Shown here: one piece after another, positions 7,367 through 15,195 of the stretch
Layout: each line of letters opens with the position of its first letter
Position numbering within the stretch: position 1 is the stretch's first letter
Assembly: GCA_016194905.1 (NCBI GenBank)
Contig: JACQAP010000032.1
Span: 1-33,636, forward strand
DNA length: 33,636 nt
Direction of reading: 5' to 3'
Source: Betaproteobacteria bacterium
GTDB lineage: Bacteria; Pseudomonadota; Gammaproteobacteria; Burkholderiales; JACQAP01
Position numbers and translations under genes: made by a program
The notes under the pieces: generated by a model
Told to the model about the DNA's origin: nothing
What the model saw: the letters and a program-made list of their open reading frames with translations, nothing else
Database searches by the model: none

Positions 7367-8113
7367 TCAACTATCCCAGGTCACGCGCTGTTTGAGCAGG
7401 TCTTCGACCTTGCGCGTTCTCTCGGGCGAGTCGGTAACAATGCCGAGGCTGCCGTTGCGAAGCGCGATGACCACAACCGTGTAGCCATCCTTGGTACGGG
7501 GCTTGGATGTCGCCGACATCCGCTTCGGAATCAAGATCAACGTGGCGGTGCCATACGGCGTTTGTACCAGGATGTGTTGGGCCACCACACCATCGATCAG
7601 GCAGTCACCCAGGTGGCGCACCGATCCAACGGGTTGGTGGATCTGTCCGCCGTAACGAGCCATGGCCTGGTCGAACTTGGCCGGCTCGAAGTTGGCCGTG
7701 TCCCTGAACACCTCGGGTTCGGCGACGACATGAGCGATAAAGCGGTCGGCCGGTTCGTTGTGCTCACTCGGCAGGTTGAGCGCGATAGCCACTATCACTG
7801 ACAGCACGAAGGCGGCCACCAAAACATGGGCGGATCGCCGCCCGCTTAGGGCGCTTTGGCGCAGCCCGAACGAGTTCCGCATCACCTCTAACATACGGCT
7901 CGCCCAACCAGGGCGCTGATGTCGCACGAGGATCTGCTCGGCCAGCCCCTCGGGGACGGCGAGGTGCACTGCCTCGTGCAGGCGCCGCTCGAATTCATCG
8001 ATCTCGCGGGCAAATACCGCGCAGGCCGCGCAGCCACGGACATGCTCGATCAGCTCGGTGCTCGCGTCGTGGGGTACAGCCAGCTTGGCGCGACGGAAGG
8101 TCAGGCATTCCAT
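7367..8113 (-). CDS. DUF3379-type anti-sigma factor, membrane protein
   Basis: The product has 248 residues. The N-terminal cytoplasmic part has the DUF3379 pattern (MECLTFRRAKL, then HVRGCAACAVFAREIDEFE, LAVPEGLAEQILVRHQ). One membrane helix follows at about residues 95-113 (HVLVAAFVLSVIVAIALNLP), then a periplasmic domain of about 135 residues. DUF3379 proteins are encoded beside ECF sigma factors and act as membrane anti-sigma factors. The C-G-C-A-A-C cluster (residues about 28-31) is a plausible metal or redox switch. The start overlaps the sigma-factor stop by 13 bases, indicating translational coupling. Confidence 0.78.
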   Translation of the reverse strand: MECLTFRRAKLAVPHDASTELIEHVRGCAACAVFAREIDEFERRLHEAVHLAVPEGLAEQILVRHQRPGWASRMLEVMRNSFGLRQSALSGRRSAHVLVAAFVLSVIVAIALNLPSEHNEPADRFIAHVVAEPEVFRDTANFEPAKFDQAMARYGGQIHQPVGSVRHLGDCLIDGVVAQHILVQTPYGTATLILIPKRMSATSKPRTKDGYTVVVIALRNGSLGIVTDSPERTRKVEDLLKQRVTWDS

Positions 8114-8610
8114 TTCTTGGCTCCCTCAAAACCGCTTTCATTGCCTGTGTTCACCAGCCGCCGCAGCGTCTGGCGCGCCCGACACAGCCTCGTCATGACG
8201 TTCTGCTCGGTGATCCCCAGCATGTTTGCGATTTCCTTGCCGTTAAATCCGCCCAGCAACTGCAATACCAAAGGCTCTCGATAGATCTCGGGCAGGCTCT
8301 CCAGGCATTGCTGCAGCTCAACGCGCTCGCTTCCGCTGGTTACCGTTGCGGGCAGCTCATCGAGCTCGACTTCCAGCGTATCCAGCTGCTTGCGCTGGTA
8401 GGTGCTCGCGTGTTTGTTGCGCAAGATGCTGAACAGCCAGGCTTTCGGCGCACCCTGGTCGCGCAGGCTCTTGCGTGCGTTCCAGGCCGCAGCGAAGCAC
8501 TCCTGAACCAGATCCTGAGCCTGCCAGCGGTTGCGGCACAGCCAGAACGCGAATCGATACAGGTCTGATGAATACGCTCGCACCATTCTCTCGAATTGAC
8601 TTGAGTCCAT
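8101..8610 (-). CDS. ECF-type RNA polymerase sigma factor
   Basis: The product has 169 residues. Sigma region 2 is at about 10-75 (SSDLYRFAFWLCRNRWQAQD, LVQECFAAAWNARKSL) and region 4 at about 105-155 (LPEIYREPLVLQLL, GKEIANMLGITEQNVMTRL). No extra domains are present. It heads a minus-strand operon: sigma, DUF3379 anti-sigma, merT, merP and a broken GDCCVxC gene. A candidate autoregulated promoter is at 8859-8887. The matching promoter facing the bufferin operon suggests that operon is its second target. Bufferin operons are commonly ECF-controlled. Confidence 0.9.
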   Translation of the reverse strand: MDSSQFERMVRAYSSDLYRFAFWLCRNRWQAQDLVQECFAAAWNARKSLRDQGAPKAWLFSILRNKHASTYQRKQLDTLEVELDELPATVTSGSERVELQQCLESLPEIYREPLVLQLLGGFNGKEIANMLGITEQNVMTRLCRARQTLRRLVNTGNESGFEGAKKWNA

Positions 8611-8784
8611 GAGCGATCGGCCGGCTGGAATCCGTTTCTAAAGTTTATAAACGCTGCCCCGCCCAATGCTCGGAGCCCTCGAGCCGGTCGCTATGGTGCC
8701 GGGGGCGAATACGGTATTCCCGCGAATACGTGACGATCTCATGCTGTCCTCTGCAAACAGACAACGTCGGCTAACACTGAAGAA

Positions 8785-8801
8785 GCCGCCGCTCGGGCGG
8801 C
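8785..8801 (-). terminator. Hairpin in the sigma-operon leader
   Basis: GCCGCC and GGCGGC form a perfect 6-base stem with a 5-base loop. On the minus strand it is followed by a mixed TTCTTC tract. It lies about 175 bases before the sigma-factor start, inside the predicted 250-base leader, so it could be an attenuator. The T tract is poor and the function is uncertain. Confidence 0.25.
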
Positions 8802-8858
8802 GATCAGCAGGGCCGGATCTGCTTTTCATGTTGTGCTAGATAGCGGGCTTCCGAAGCA

Positions 8859-8887
8859 GTAGACAGGGACTGTGGCCGAAACCTTAC
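8859..8887 (-). promoter_or_regulatory. Candidate ECF promoter for the sigma/anti-sigma/merTP operon
   Basis: On the minus strand GTAAGG (8887-8882) and GTCTAC (8864-8859) are separated by 17 bases. The divergent bufferin promoter has the same pattern, GTAAGG-N17-GTCTTC. The downstream TTTCGG next to the -35 block is shared too. A -10 beginning GTC is common for ECF promoters. It predicts a leader of about 250 bases. Confidence 0.5.
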
Positions 8888-8925
8888 GCTGAATCGGGTG
8901 GCAAGAATAATAGTGCGCCTGGGTC

Positions 8926-8954
8926 GTAAGGATTTCGGTTCTGGCCGAGTCTTC
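8926..8954 (+). promoter_or_regulatory. Candidate ECF promoter for the bufferin operon
   Basis: GTAAGG at 8926-8931 and GTCTTC at 8949-8954 have a 17-base spacer, mirroring the divergent promoter. The -35 regions of the two promoters form an inverted repeat: 8876-8888 against 8925-8938, matching in 13 positions with a one-base gap. The bufferin precursor start is about 50 bases downstream of the predicted transcription start. Confidence 0.55.
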
Positions 8955-9011
8955 TCTCCAGAACGGGCGACGTGCCTGTTCTCAACCCAACCATACCAAC
9001 CAGGAGGATTC

Positions 9012-9275
9012 ATGAAACACTCGAACTTAATCGTCCACTCCGCCATCGCCAGCCTGCTCGCCGTCGGGCTCACGGCGGCCGGCAGCGCCTATGCGGAAAA
9101 GGAGGGGATGGAGAAATGTGCCGGCATCGCCAAGACGGGTAAGAACGACTGTGGCACCGGCAAGCACTCCTGCGCCGGTCAGGCCAAGGCCGACGGTGGC
9201 GACGAATGGGTGTACGTTCCCAAGGGCATCTGCGAGAAGATCGCCGGCGGAATGGTGGTCGCTTCCAAGAAGTGA
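9012..9275 (+). CDS. bufA1: Bufferin precursor peptide (DUF2282, BufA1-like)
   Basis: The product has 87 residues: a signal peptide (about 1-28, ending GSAYA) and a mature part with four cysteines, C36, C47, C54 and C74, in the pattern EKCAG...NDCGTGKHSCAGQ...GICEKI. This is the DUF2282 pattern of BufA1 precursors. Their cysteines are modified by the DUF692 enzyme to make copper-binding exported peptides. AGGAGG lies 6 bases before the ATG; an earlier in-frame start would cover the promoter. It is first gene of the bufA-bufB-bufC-doxX operon, divergent from the ECF operon. Confidence 0.88.
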   Translation: MKHSNLIVHSAIASLLAVGLTAAGSAYAEKEGMEKCAGIAKTGKNDCGTGKHSCAGQAKADGGDEWVYVPKGICEKIAGGMVVASKK

Positions 9276-9292
9276 CACTACAGTAGAGTCGA

Positions 9293-10156
9293 ATGACGCA
9301 ACGCGCCGCACCAGCGCCGCGCGTGAGCGCAACGATCCCCGTTGCGGCGGGGATCGGTTTGCGCGCGCCGCACTATTGCGAGATTATCGACAGTCGCCCG
9401 CGCGTGGGCTGGTTTGAAGTGCACAGCGAGAACTACTTCGGCGCGGGAGGTCAGCCGCATGCCTTCCTGGAACAGATTCGCAGTCGCTATCCGCTGAGCC
9501 TGCACGGTGTGGGCCTCGGGCTGGGCTCTACCGAAGCACTCGACCTTCACCACCTCGGCCGCCTCCGCCGTCTAATCCAGCGCTACGAGCCGGGCCTTGT
9601 CTCCGAACACCTGTGCTGGAGCGCCGCGGGCGGGCGCCATCTCAACGACTTGCTGCCGCTGCCCTACACCGAGGAGGCGTTGGCGCACGTCTGCACCCGC
9701 GTCGAACAGGTACAGGATTACCTCGGGCGCCGGATCCTGATCGAAAACATATCGAGCTATCTGCGGTTTCGCCACTCCACCATCCCCGAATCGGCGTTTC
9801 TGGCCGAGGTCTCGCGGCGCAGCGACTGCGGTCTCCTGCTCGATGTCAACAACATTTACGTCAACGCGATCAACCACGGGTTCGACCCGACCGACTACTT
9901 GGCGGCGATCCCCGCGGATGCAGTCCAGGAGATCCACCTTGCCGGATTTGACCACAGCGGCGCCTGTCTGATCGATACGCATGGCACGCCGGTTTCGAGA
10001 GAAGTCTGGGCGCTCTACCGCGACACCATTCGGCGCATCGGCCCGCGTCCGACGCTCATTGAGTGGGACGCCGACATTCCGGCATTCGCCGTGCTGCTCA
10101 GCGAAGCGCGCAAGGCGGCCGCAGTCCTGGAGGAAATCCATGCTGTCGCTGTCTGA
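9293..10156 (+). CDS. bufB1: DUF692 multinuclear iron oxidase (MNIO), bufferin-maturing enzyme
   Basis: The product has 287 residues with a TIM-barrel MNIO fold. Conserved ligand-bearing segments are visible in order: EVHSENYF, LSLHGVGLGLGS, SEHLCW, LIENISSYL, LLLDVNNIYVNA, EIHLAGFD, DTHGTPV and LIEWD. The His/Asp/Glu residues in these motifs hold the iron cluster in the family. MNIOs modify Cys residues of the cognate peptide, for example to thiooxazole-type heterocycles in bufferins. The enzyme acts in the cytoplasm before export. The gene begins 17 bases after bufA and overlaps bufC by 17 bases. Confidence 0.92.
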   Translation: MTQRAAPAPRVSATIPVAAGIGLRAPHYCEIIDSRPRVGWFEVHSENYFGAGGQPHAFLEQIRSRYPLSLHGVGLGLGSTEALDLHHLGRLRRLIQRYEPGLVSEHLCWSAAGGRHLNDLLPLPYTEEALAHVCTRVEQVQDYLGRRILIENISSYLRFRHSTIPESAFLAEVSRRSDCGLLLDVNNIYVNAINHGFDPTDYLAAIPADAVQEIHLAGFDHSGACLIDTHGTPVSREVWALYRDTIRRIGPRPTLIEWDADIPAFAVLLSEARKAAAVLEEIHAVAV

Positions 10157-10925
10157 GGTCCAGCGTGCCATGGCTGCCGCAATCATCGAGCGCCAGGAAA
10201 ACGCGCTGCGCGATTGGATCGTCGCGCCCGTGGACCTTGATGCCGCCGGCGCCCTCGACGTTTACCGCAACAATGTATTCGGTAATTATCGCAATGCCTT
10301 GCGGGACACTTATCCCGCGATCCGGAATCTCGTGGGTGACGCATTCTTCCATCGCGCCGCCGATGACTACGCCTCAAGCCAGCCGTCGCGATCAGGGGAT
10401 CTCAATGACTTCGGCGGCGAGTTCGGGGGTTTCCTGGAGGCGTGGGCCCCGGCGGGTGGTCTGATTTATCTCCCCGGCGTGGCGCGGTTGGAGTGGGCGA
10501 TCGAGCGCGCTTTCCACGCCGCCGACGCGCTGCCGGTGGATCTGCACCGCCTGGCCGAAGTTCCTCCGGAAGGGTTGCTCGGTCTGCATTTCGAGCTGCA
10601 TCCGGCTTGCTGCGTGGTGTGTTCACCCTATCCGATTTGGCGAATCTGGCAGGCGAGCCAGCCTGGATTCGCCGGCGACCAGCAGGTGGCCCTGACCGAA
10701 GGCGCGGACCAGTTGCTGGTAACCCGCCGCGGCACCACAGTTGAGATCGAGCCCGTCTCGAACGGCGAGCGGGCCATGCTCGAAGCATTCGCGGCGGGCA
10801 CGTCCCTGCAGCAAGCCCATGCGTGTGCGCTCGCGGCCGAGCCCGGCTTCGATCTGGGCGCATTCCTCCGGCACCATGCGCTGGGAGGAACACTTGTTGG
10901 ATTTCACACCCCGACAGAGGAGTGA
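10140..10925 (+). CDS. bufC1: DUF2063 partner protein of the bufferin enzyme (BufC1-like)
   Basis: The product has 261 residues. The N-terminal DUF2063 domain is clear (DVYRNNVFGNYRNALRDTYP, AIRNLVGDAFFHRAADDY, LPGVARLEWAIERAFHA). The C-terminal half holds a second domain with many hydrophobic residues. BufC proteins bind the precursor and present it to the MNIO enzyme. The start ATG at 10140 has GGAGGAAAT upstream and fits family length. A longer reading would run deep into bufB. The stop overlaps the Shine-Dalgarno of the DoxX gene. Confidence 0.88.
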   Translation: MLSLSEVQRAMAAAIIERQENALRDWIVAPVDLDAAGALDVYRNNVFGNYRNALRDTYPAIRNLVGDAFFHRAADDYASSQPSRSGDLNDFGGEFGGFLEAWAPAGGLIYLPGVARLEWAIERAFHAADALPVDLHRLAEVPPEGLLGLHFELHPACCVVCSPYPIWRIWQASQPGFAGDQQVALTEGADQLLVTRRGTTVEIEPVSNGERAMLEAFAAGTSLQQAHACALAAEPGFDLGAFLRHHALGGTLVGFHTPTEE

Positions 10926-10928
10926 ATC

Positions 10929-11450
10929 ATGGTCAAGCGCTTAGCGCGCGTCGTATGCAGGGCGATGAACGCGCTCGATGTCCTCGCGCCTGTGTTCGAT
11001 CTCCTTGTTCGGCTCTACGTGGCCCAGGTGTTCTTCAAGTCCGGGCTGGTGAAGATCCAAAGCTGGGACTCGACTTTGTCTTTGTTCGAGAACGAGTACA
11101 CCGTAGCGCTTTTGACTCCTGACCTGGCGGCCTGGCTTGCCACCGCAGCCGAACTGTGTCTGTCGCCCCTCATCGCACTGGGTTTGGCGGGACGGTTTAG
11201 CGCCTTGGCCCTGTTGGTGCTGAATGTGGTCGCCGCCATGTCGTACCCAGACATCAGCGAATCCGGGATCAAGGACCATATCCTCTGGAGCTGGCTTCTC
11301 GCGATGCTGGCTTTGCATGGACCCGGGGTGTTCTCTCTGGACTTCGTGATCAAAAAACGCTTCTTTGGAACCACTGTCCGACCCGCCTTGATTGACCCGA
11401 AGAGCCACCTATTCGCTCCGGTGCCACGAGAGACGAGAACCGGGGAATAG
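10929..11450 (+). CDS. DoxX family membrane protein
   Basis: The product has 173 residues with about four hydrophobic helices (VFDLLVRLYVAQVFFKSGLV, the LATAAELCLSPLIALGLAG region, SALALLVLNVVAAMSYP, and HILWSWLLAMLALHGPGVFS). It matches the DoxX/DoxD family, which frequently closes bufferin operons. The role is probably in membrane redox or quinone chemistry, but is not established. GAGGAG overlaps the bufC stop, 7-8 bases before ATG. Confidence 0.85.
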   Translation: MVKRLARVVCRAMNALDVLAPVFDLLVRLYVAQVFFKSGLVKIQSWDSTLSLFENEYTVALLTPDLAAWLATAAELCLSPLIALGLAGRFSALALLVLNVVAAMSYPDISESGIKDHILWSWLLAMLALHGPGVFSLDFVIKKRFFGTTVRPALIDPKSHLFAPVPRETRTGE

Positions 11451-11473
11451 GATCGGCGCGTCGCGCGACCAAA

Positions 11474-11818
11474 TTACTTCGATGAAGAATGTTTGATGCT
11501 TTCTTCCAGAAGTTTTTTAAACCGCTGCTTGTCTCCCGTAATTCTTCGGGGGAGCACAGCGTATGCTTTCTTCACGTGGCCATTGGGAAAGTATTTTAAA
11601 GGCCTTACGTCGGAATCTTTGAATAACACGTCGAGAACTTTCGGCGGCAGTCTGAGGGCGGTGCCAAAACTTCCGCAAGAAATGAAAATTTTCCCATTGA
11701 TGTACCCAGTGACTGCGCCGAAGCAATTTTTGAATTCCAATCGGTGTGTTGCGGCAAGCCGTGGTCTGGCTTCTCTTAGCAGTGCCGTCATTTCATCCAA
11801 ATATTGAACGTTTTTCAT
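11474..11818 (-). CDS. TfoX N-terminal-domain-like protein
   Basis: The product has 114 residues. The core KNCFGAVTGYINGKIFISCG, followed by TALRLPPKVLDVLF and DSDVRPLKYFPNGHVKKAYA, fits the TfoX/Sxy N-terminal fold. That fold occurs alone in many small proteins of unknown role. The motif YINGKIF is the clearest hallmark. ATG at 11818 is preferred; a TTG at 11830 is possible. No Shine-Dalgarno is obvious at either. It converges with the DoxX gene (24-base gap) and has no evident operon partner. Confidence 0.65.
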   Translation of the reverse strand: MKNVQYLDEMTALLREARPRLAATHRLEFKNCFGAVTGYINGKIFISCGSFGTALRLPPKVLDVLFKDSDVRPLKYFPNGHVKKAYAVLPRRITGDKQRFKKLLEESIKHSSSK

Positions 11819-11951
11819 GAGAATTGGCAACCTATCGTAGGAGCAAGCCCTCTACCCTGCAAAGGAGACCCCTGCTGGCTATATCGGCAATATCGAGAGC
11901 CGCAATAGGTAATGCCGGCCCACACCGCTCCGAGCGTTTTGCAACAAGGCG

Positions 11952-13349
11952 TCAGGCCAAATCGCGCAAGAATTTCAGAAGAAGCGGTGTATCGAAAACT
12001 GAAACGTTGAAGCGCATCCAGGCGGACCGCTCCAGATGCGGCCGGAATACGGCGCCCGGCGCGAGAATGATTCCCTTCTTGTACGCGCGGTTCGACAACT
12101 CTGCTGAATCCTCGATCTGGGGAAACCGGGCCCAGACGAACATTCCAGCGGAGGGCTCGACGAAGACCTTCATGCCGATTTCTTCCATTGTCTTCAGAGC
12201 GTGCGTACGCGCCACCCCAAGGCGCTCCCTCAGGCGCTCGAGAAACTTCCGGTAGTGGCCCTCGACCAGCATCTGATAGACCAGACGCTCGGCCATTTGC
12301 GAAGAGGTGATGCAAGACAGCATTTTCATGTCGGTAATCTTTTCCGCGAGCTCTCGTCGGCAGGCGACGTAACCGACTCTTAGGCTTCCCGACAGCGTCT
12401 TGGAGAAACTGCTGATATAGATCACCCGATTCAGTTGGTCGAGCGTGGCGAGCCGCTGGGTCGGCGCCGGTTGCAGGTCACAGAACACGTCGTCTTCCAC
12501 AACCAGAAAGTCGTGTTTTTCCGCGGCTTGCAATACGCGAAACGCAACCGCTGGGCTCATGTCGCTGCAGGTGGGGTTTTGCATCACTGACTGGGTGAAG
12601 TACAGTTTCGGCCGGTGCGTTTCCGCCAGAAGCATCAGCGCCGCCGGGTCCGGGCCATCTGGATTGCGCGGCACGCCGTACAATTTCACTCCGTGGGCGC
12701 GTAGATTGCCGAAAAAATTGTAGTAACCCGGATCGTCCACCAATACCGAATCTCCGGGCTTCAATAGAGCGCGCATCGTTAGATCGAGCGCCTGGCTTAC
12801 CCCATGCGTGAGCACAATCTGCTCGGTTTCCGCCCCCACACCCAACTCCGAAAGTTTTACCTGAAGTTGCTGCCGCAGCGGCAGGTAACCCTTGGCGATG
12901 CCGTAGGCATGCAGATGCTGTGCGCCGGTCTGGGCGAGCGCGCGTAGATTGCGCCGCAGTCCAGCCTGATCCATCCAGTCGCCCGGAAGCCACGGGCCAC
13001 CCGCCAGCACGCGCTCTTCGTGCTCGTCGAGAAAGCGGCGAAACAACCACACCACACCCACGTCATGGTCCGGTACGGATGGGGTTTCGGCCGATGGGTG
13101 GCCGTTAATTCGTCCCGCCGCGAAGAATCCGGACCCCGGCCGCGACCGCACGTATCCCATGGCAACCAGACGATCGTATGCCTCAACAACCGTAAACCGG
13201 CTGACTTTGTGATCCTTGGAAAAATTTCGAATTGACGGCAGACGTGACCCGGGCACGAGGGCACGACTTTCGATCTGTTCACTTACGCTGGCGACGATCT
13301 GCTCCACCAGCGGCTTGCGATCTCGTGGGTCGATGCTCAGAGACATCAT
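11952..13349 (-). CDS. MocR/GntR-family regulator with aminotransferase-like domain
   Basis: The product has 465 residues. The N-terminal winged helix (residues 8-75) is of GntR type (LVPGSRLPSIRNFSKDHKVS, RFTVVEAYDRLVAMGYVRSR). It is joined to a fold-type I aminotransferase-like domain, with QALDLTMRALLKPGDSVLVD, the VVEDDVF segment carrying the pyridine-nitrogen Asp, and SSFSKTLSGSLRVGY, whose K317 should bind pyridoxal phosphate. MocR proteins sense PLP or amino-acid ligands and often control a divergent gene, here the DUF1326-DUF2182 pair. GAGGAG lies 9 bases upstream of the start. Confidence 0.9.
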   Translation of the reverse strand: MMSLSIDPRDRKPLVEQIVASVSEQIESRALVPGSRLPSIRNFSKDHKVSRFTVVEAYDRLVAMGYVRSRPGSGFFAAGRINGHPSAETPSVPDHDVGVVWLFRRFLDEHEERVLAGGPWLPGDWMDQAGLRRNLRALAQTGAQHLHAYGIAKGYLPLRQQLQVKLSELGVGAETEQIVLTHGVSQALDLTMRALLKPGDSVLVDDPGYYNFFGNLRAHGVKLYGVPRNPDGPDPAALMLLAETHRPKLYFTQSVMQNPTCSDMSPAVAFRVLQAAEKHDFLVVEDDVFCDLQPAPTQRLATLDQLNRVIYISSFSKTLSGSLRVGYVACRRELAEKITDMKMLSCITSSQMAERLVYQMLVEGHYRKFLERLRERLGVARTHALKTMEEIGMKVFVEPSAGMFVWARFPQIEDSAELSNRAYKKGIILAPGAVFRPHLERSAWMRFNVSVFDTPLLLKFLRDLA

Positions 13350-13387
13350 GCGAATGGTCTCCTCTCGTTACGTTGGTGCAGCCAGCA

Positions 13388-13478
13388 CTGTACCGGTCGT
13401 TCGACCGTGCCAGTTCACCAACTGTAAGGGACAACCGTACATGTCGTACGGCTCAAGTGTCCGCTATGGTCGGTACAG
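13388..13478. promoter_or_regulatory. Cluster of inverted repeats, candidate MocR operator
   Basis: Three nested or adjacent dyads lie in the divergent intergenic region. CTGTACCG (13388-13395) is mirrored by CGGTACAG (13471-13478). CGGTCG-TT-CGACCG lies at 13394-13407. CCGTAC-ATGTC-GTACGG lies at 13435-13451. GTAC cores recur through the stretch. MocR dimers bind paired sites of this kind between their own gene and a target. The assignment to the MocR encoded alongside is inferred. Confidence 0.5.
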
Positions 13479-13551
13479 CGTCAAGAGCAGCAGGCGAGTC
13501 GCGATGTTGCGTCGCTTGAATTGAATATTGTCTTCGCATATAGGAGGTCGC

Positions 13552-14256
13552 ATGAATAACCTGATTAGACGTCATTGGATGAAGGCGGTTGCCGCACTGG
13601 CCACAATTGCGATGCTGCCCTCTCGGATCATCGCCTCGGCCGAAGCCGCGGAAGACAAAAAATCATGGAAGGTTTCCGGCAACTATCTCGAATCCTGCAA
13701 CTGCGCCTCCGCATGCCCTTGCGTCTTCGGTAGTGCGCCGACCGAGGGAAATTGCACGGTGCTGATCGGCTGGCACATCGACCAGGGACGCTTTGGTGAT
13801 GTCAAACTCGATGGCCTGAATGCTGCCCTGGCCGTGGTCTCACCTGGGCACATGTTGCAGACAAAATGGCGGGTCGGGCTTTACCTTGACGAGCGCGGAA
13901 ACCAAAAGCAGCGCGACGCGCTTGCCGCGATCTTCTCCGGCCAGGCTGGCGGCCACATGAGTGTACTCGCAGGGTTCATTGGCGAAGTCGTAGGTGTGAG
14001 GGCGGCAAAACTCGAATACACAGCCGATGGGGTACGGCGCGGGATGCGAATCGAAGGTATTGCTCAGATGGAAATTGAGGCGATGCAGGGTCAGGGTGGT
14101 GGAACGGTTCTGATAAGCGGAAATCCGGTCGCGGTGGTACCGGCAACACCTGCCGTTGTGGCGCCCTCCCACATCCTCAGCTATCGCGACTACGGGTTGT
14201 CCTGGGAATTGCTTGGCCGAAACGGCTTTTATTCGCCTTTCACGTACCAAGCCTGA
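13552..14256 (+). CDS. DUF1326 protein with N-terminal signal
   Basis: The product has 234 residues. The start ATG at 13552 is supported by GGAGGT 5 bases upstream. Residues 6-35 form a signal-like segment (RRHWMKAVAALATIAMLPSR). Residues 42-200 match DUF1326, with the Cys-rich block ESCNCASACPCVFGSAP and a further Cys in EGNCTVLIGW. These cysteines suggest metal binding. The family is uncharacterised and commonly paired with DUF2182, as here, where the stop and next start overlap (TGATG). An exported form would place the Cys cluster in the periplasm. Confidence 0.82.
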   Translation: MNNLIRRHWMKAVAALATIAMLPSRIIASAEAAEDKKSWKVSGNYLESCNCASACPCVFGSAPTEGNCTVLIGWHIDQGRFGDVKLDGLNAALAVVSPGHMLQTKWRVGLYLDERGNQKQRDALAAIFSGQAGGHMSVLAGFIGEVVGVRAAKLEYTADGVRRGMRIEGIAQMEIEAMQGQGGGTVLISGNPVAVVPATPAVVAPSHILSYRDYGLSWELLGRNGFYSPFTYQA

Positions 14257-15056
14257 TGATGGGTAATGCAACCCGGATCGCGCGCGGGCTTCGAGCAGGA
14301 GATCGTGCGGCAGTGCTCGGCGTCCTCGCTGGGTTGGCCACTTTGTCGTGGGCCTACATGCTTCATATGGAATGGGGCATGCGCCATATGGATGTCGGCG
14401 CGGACATGGCGATCATGCCGGCGATGACCAACTGGGGCATTGCGGATCTGTGTCTGGTGCTTCTGATGTGGACGATCATGATGAGTGCAATGATGCTGCC
14501 ATCGGCTGTCCCGATGGTGCTCGCCTACGTTGGCATTCAGCGCGCCCGCGGCGAAAATGCGCAGCGGCTAGTTAGCGCCAGCCTCCTCGTTATCGGCTAC
14601 TTGATCGTATGGCTTGGATTTAGTCTCGCCGCCACAGTTCTGCAATGGGCGTTGCTAGAGACTGCACTGATCACTCCGATGATGGATAGCGCCAGCACAA
14701 CTATGAGCGGGCTGTTCCTGATTGGTGCGGGCGTATTTCAGTTCACTCCGCTCAAACGCGCTTGCCTCATCGGCTGTCGCTCGCCGGTGCATCTTCTGCT
14801 CAGCGCATGGCAAGAGTCACAGTCCGGCGCAATTGCGCTGGGGCTTAAGAACGGGGCTACATGCCTCGGCTGCTGTTGGGCTCTGATGCTGCTGCCGCTC
14901 GCACTTGGCGTCATGGATCTACGCTGGATGGTGGCTCTTACTGGCTTCATACTGATCGAGAAGGCTTTGCCCGGCGGAGACCGGTTCGGACGGACTGTCG
15001 GATGGGCGTTGATCTTCTGGGGTGGAGTACTGCTCGTCAGACACTTTGTTTCGTAA
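14256..15056 (+). CDS. DUF2182 integral membrane protein
   Basis: The product has 266 residues and about six to seven hydrophobic helices. Typical family features are the Met/His-rich stretch after the first helix (HMEWGMRHMDVG), WTIMMSAMMLPSAVPMVL, and GLKNGATCLGCCWALMLLPL with its Cys cluster. The family is described as predicted metal-binding. The Met-, His- and Cys-rich membrane motifs suit copper or a similar metal, though the substrate is unknown. Translation is coupled to DUF1326 by a one-base overlap. The unit probably moves or inserts metal together with that protein. Confidence 0.82.
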   Translation: MMGNATRIARGLRAGDRAAVLGVLAGLATLSWAYMLHMEWGMRHMDVGADMAIMPAMTNWGIADLCLVLLMWTIMMSAMMLPSAVPMVLAYVGIQRARGENAQRLVSASLLVIGYLIVWLGFSLAATVLQWALLETALITPMMDSASTTMSGLFLIGAGVFQFTPLKRACLIGCRSPVHLLLSAWQESQSGAIALGLKNGATCLGCCWALMLLPLALGVMDLRWMVALTGFILIEKALPGGDRFGRTVGWALIFWGGVLLVRHFVS

Positions 15057-15149
15057 GACGTCTGCACCCTGGCGGTCCTCGCGCTTTTCCTCCCAAATCT
15101 AAGTTGACTAAATAATATCCCGGAGGGCGATCCTCTTGCGTCATGAAAA

Positions 15150-15195
15150 GGATTGCAAATTCTTGTACGTCGGTTCGATTCCGGCTCACGCCTCC
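15150..15195 (+). pseudogene. tRNA-Cys 3' half, attachment scar
   Basis: GGATTGCAAAT (anticodon GCA) through GTACGTCGGTTCGATTCCGGCTC matches the intact tRNA-Cys at 27012-27085, except for a few substitutions (C to T in the anticodon stem, G to A in the acceptor, CCA altered to CGA). The bases before it do not rebuild a proper D arm or acceptor 5' strand. This is what remains at the far end of an element once integrated in a tRNA-Cys gene, or a decayed tRNA copy. From 15057 to 15371 nothing else is recognised. Confidence 0.65.

Noticed and set aside
8638-8829. 63-residue frame in the sigma-operon leader
   Set aside because: Arg/Ser-rich composition without family resemblance, and it overlaps the leader hairpin; no ribosome-binding site.
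15131-15195. Complete tRNA-Cys at this position
   Set aside because: The 5' acceptor and D arm do not form, and there are changes in the anticodon stem, acceptor and CCA, so only a fragment is called.
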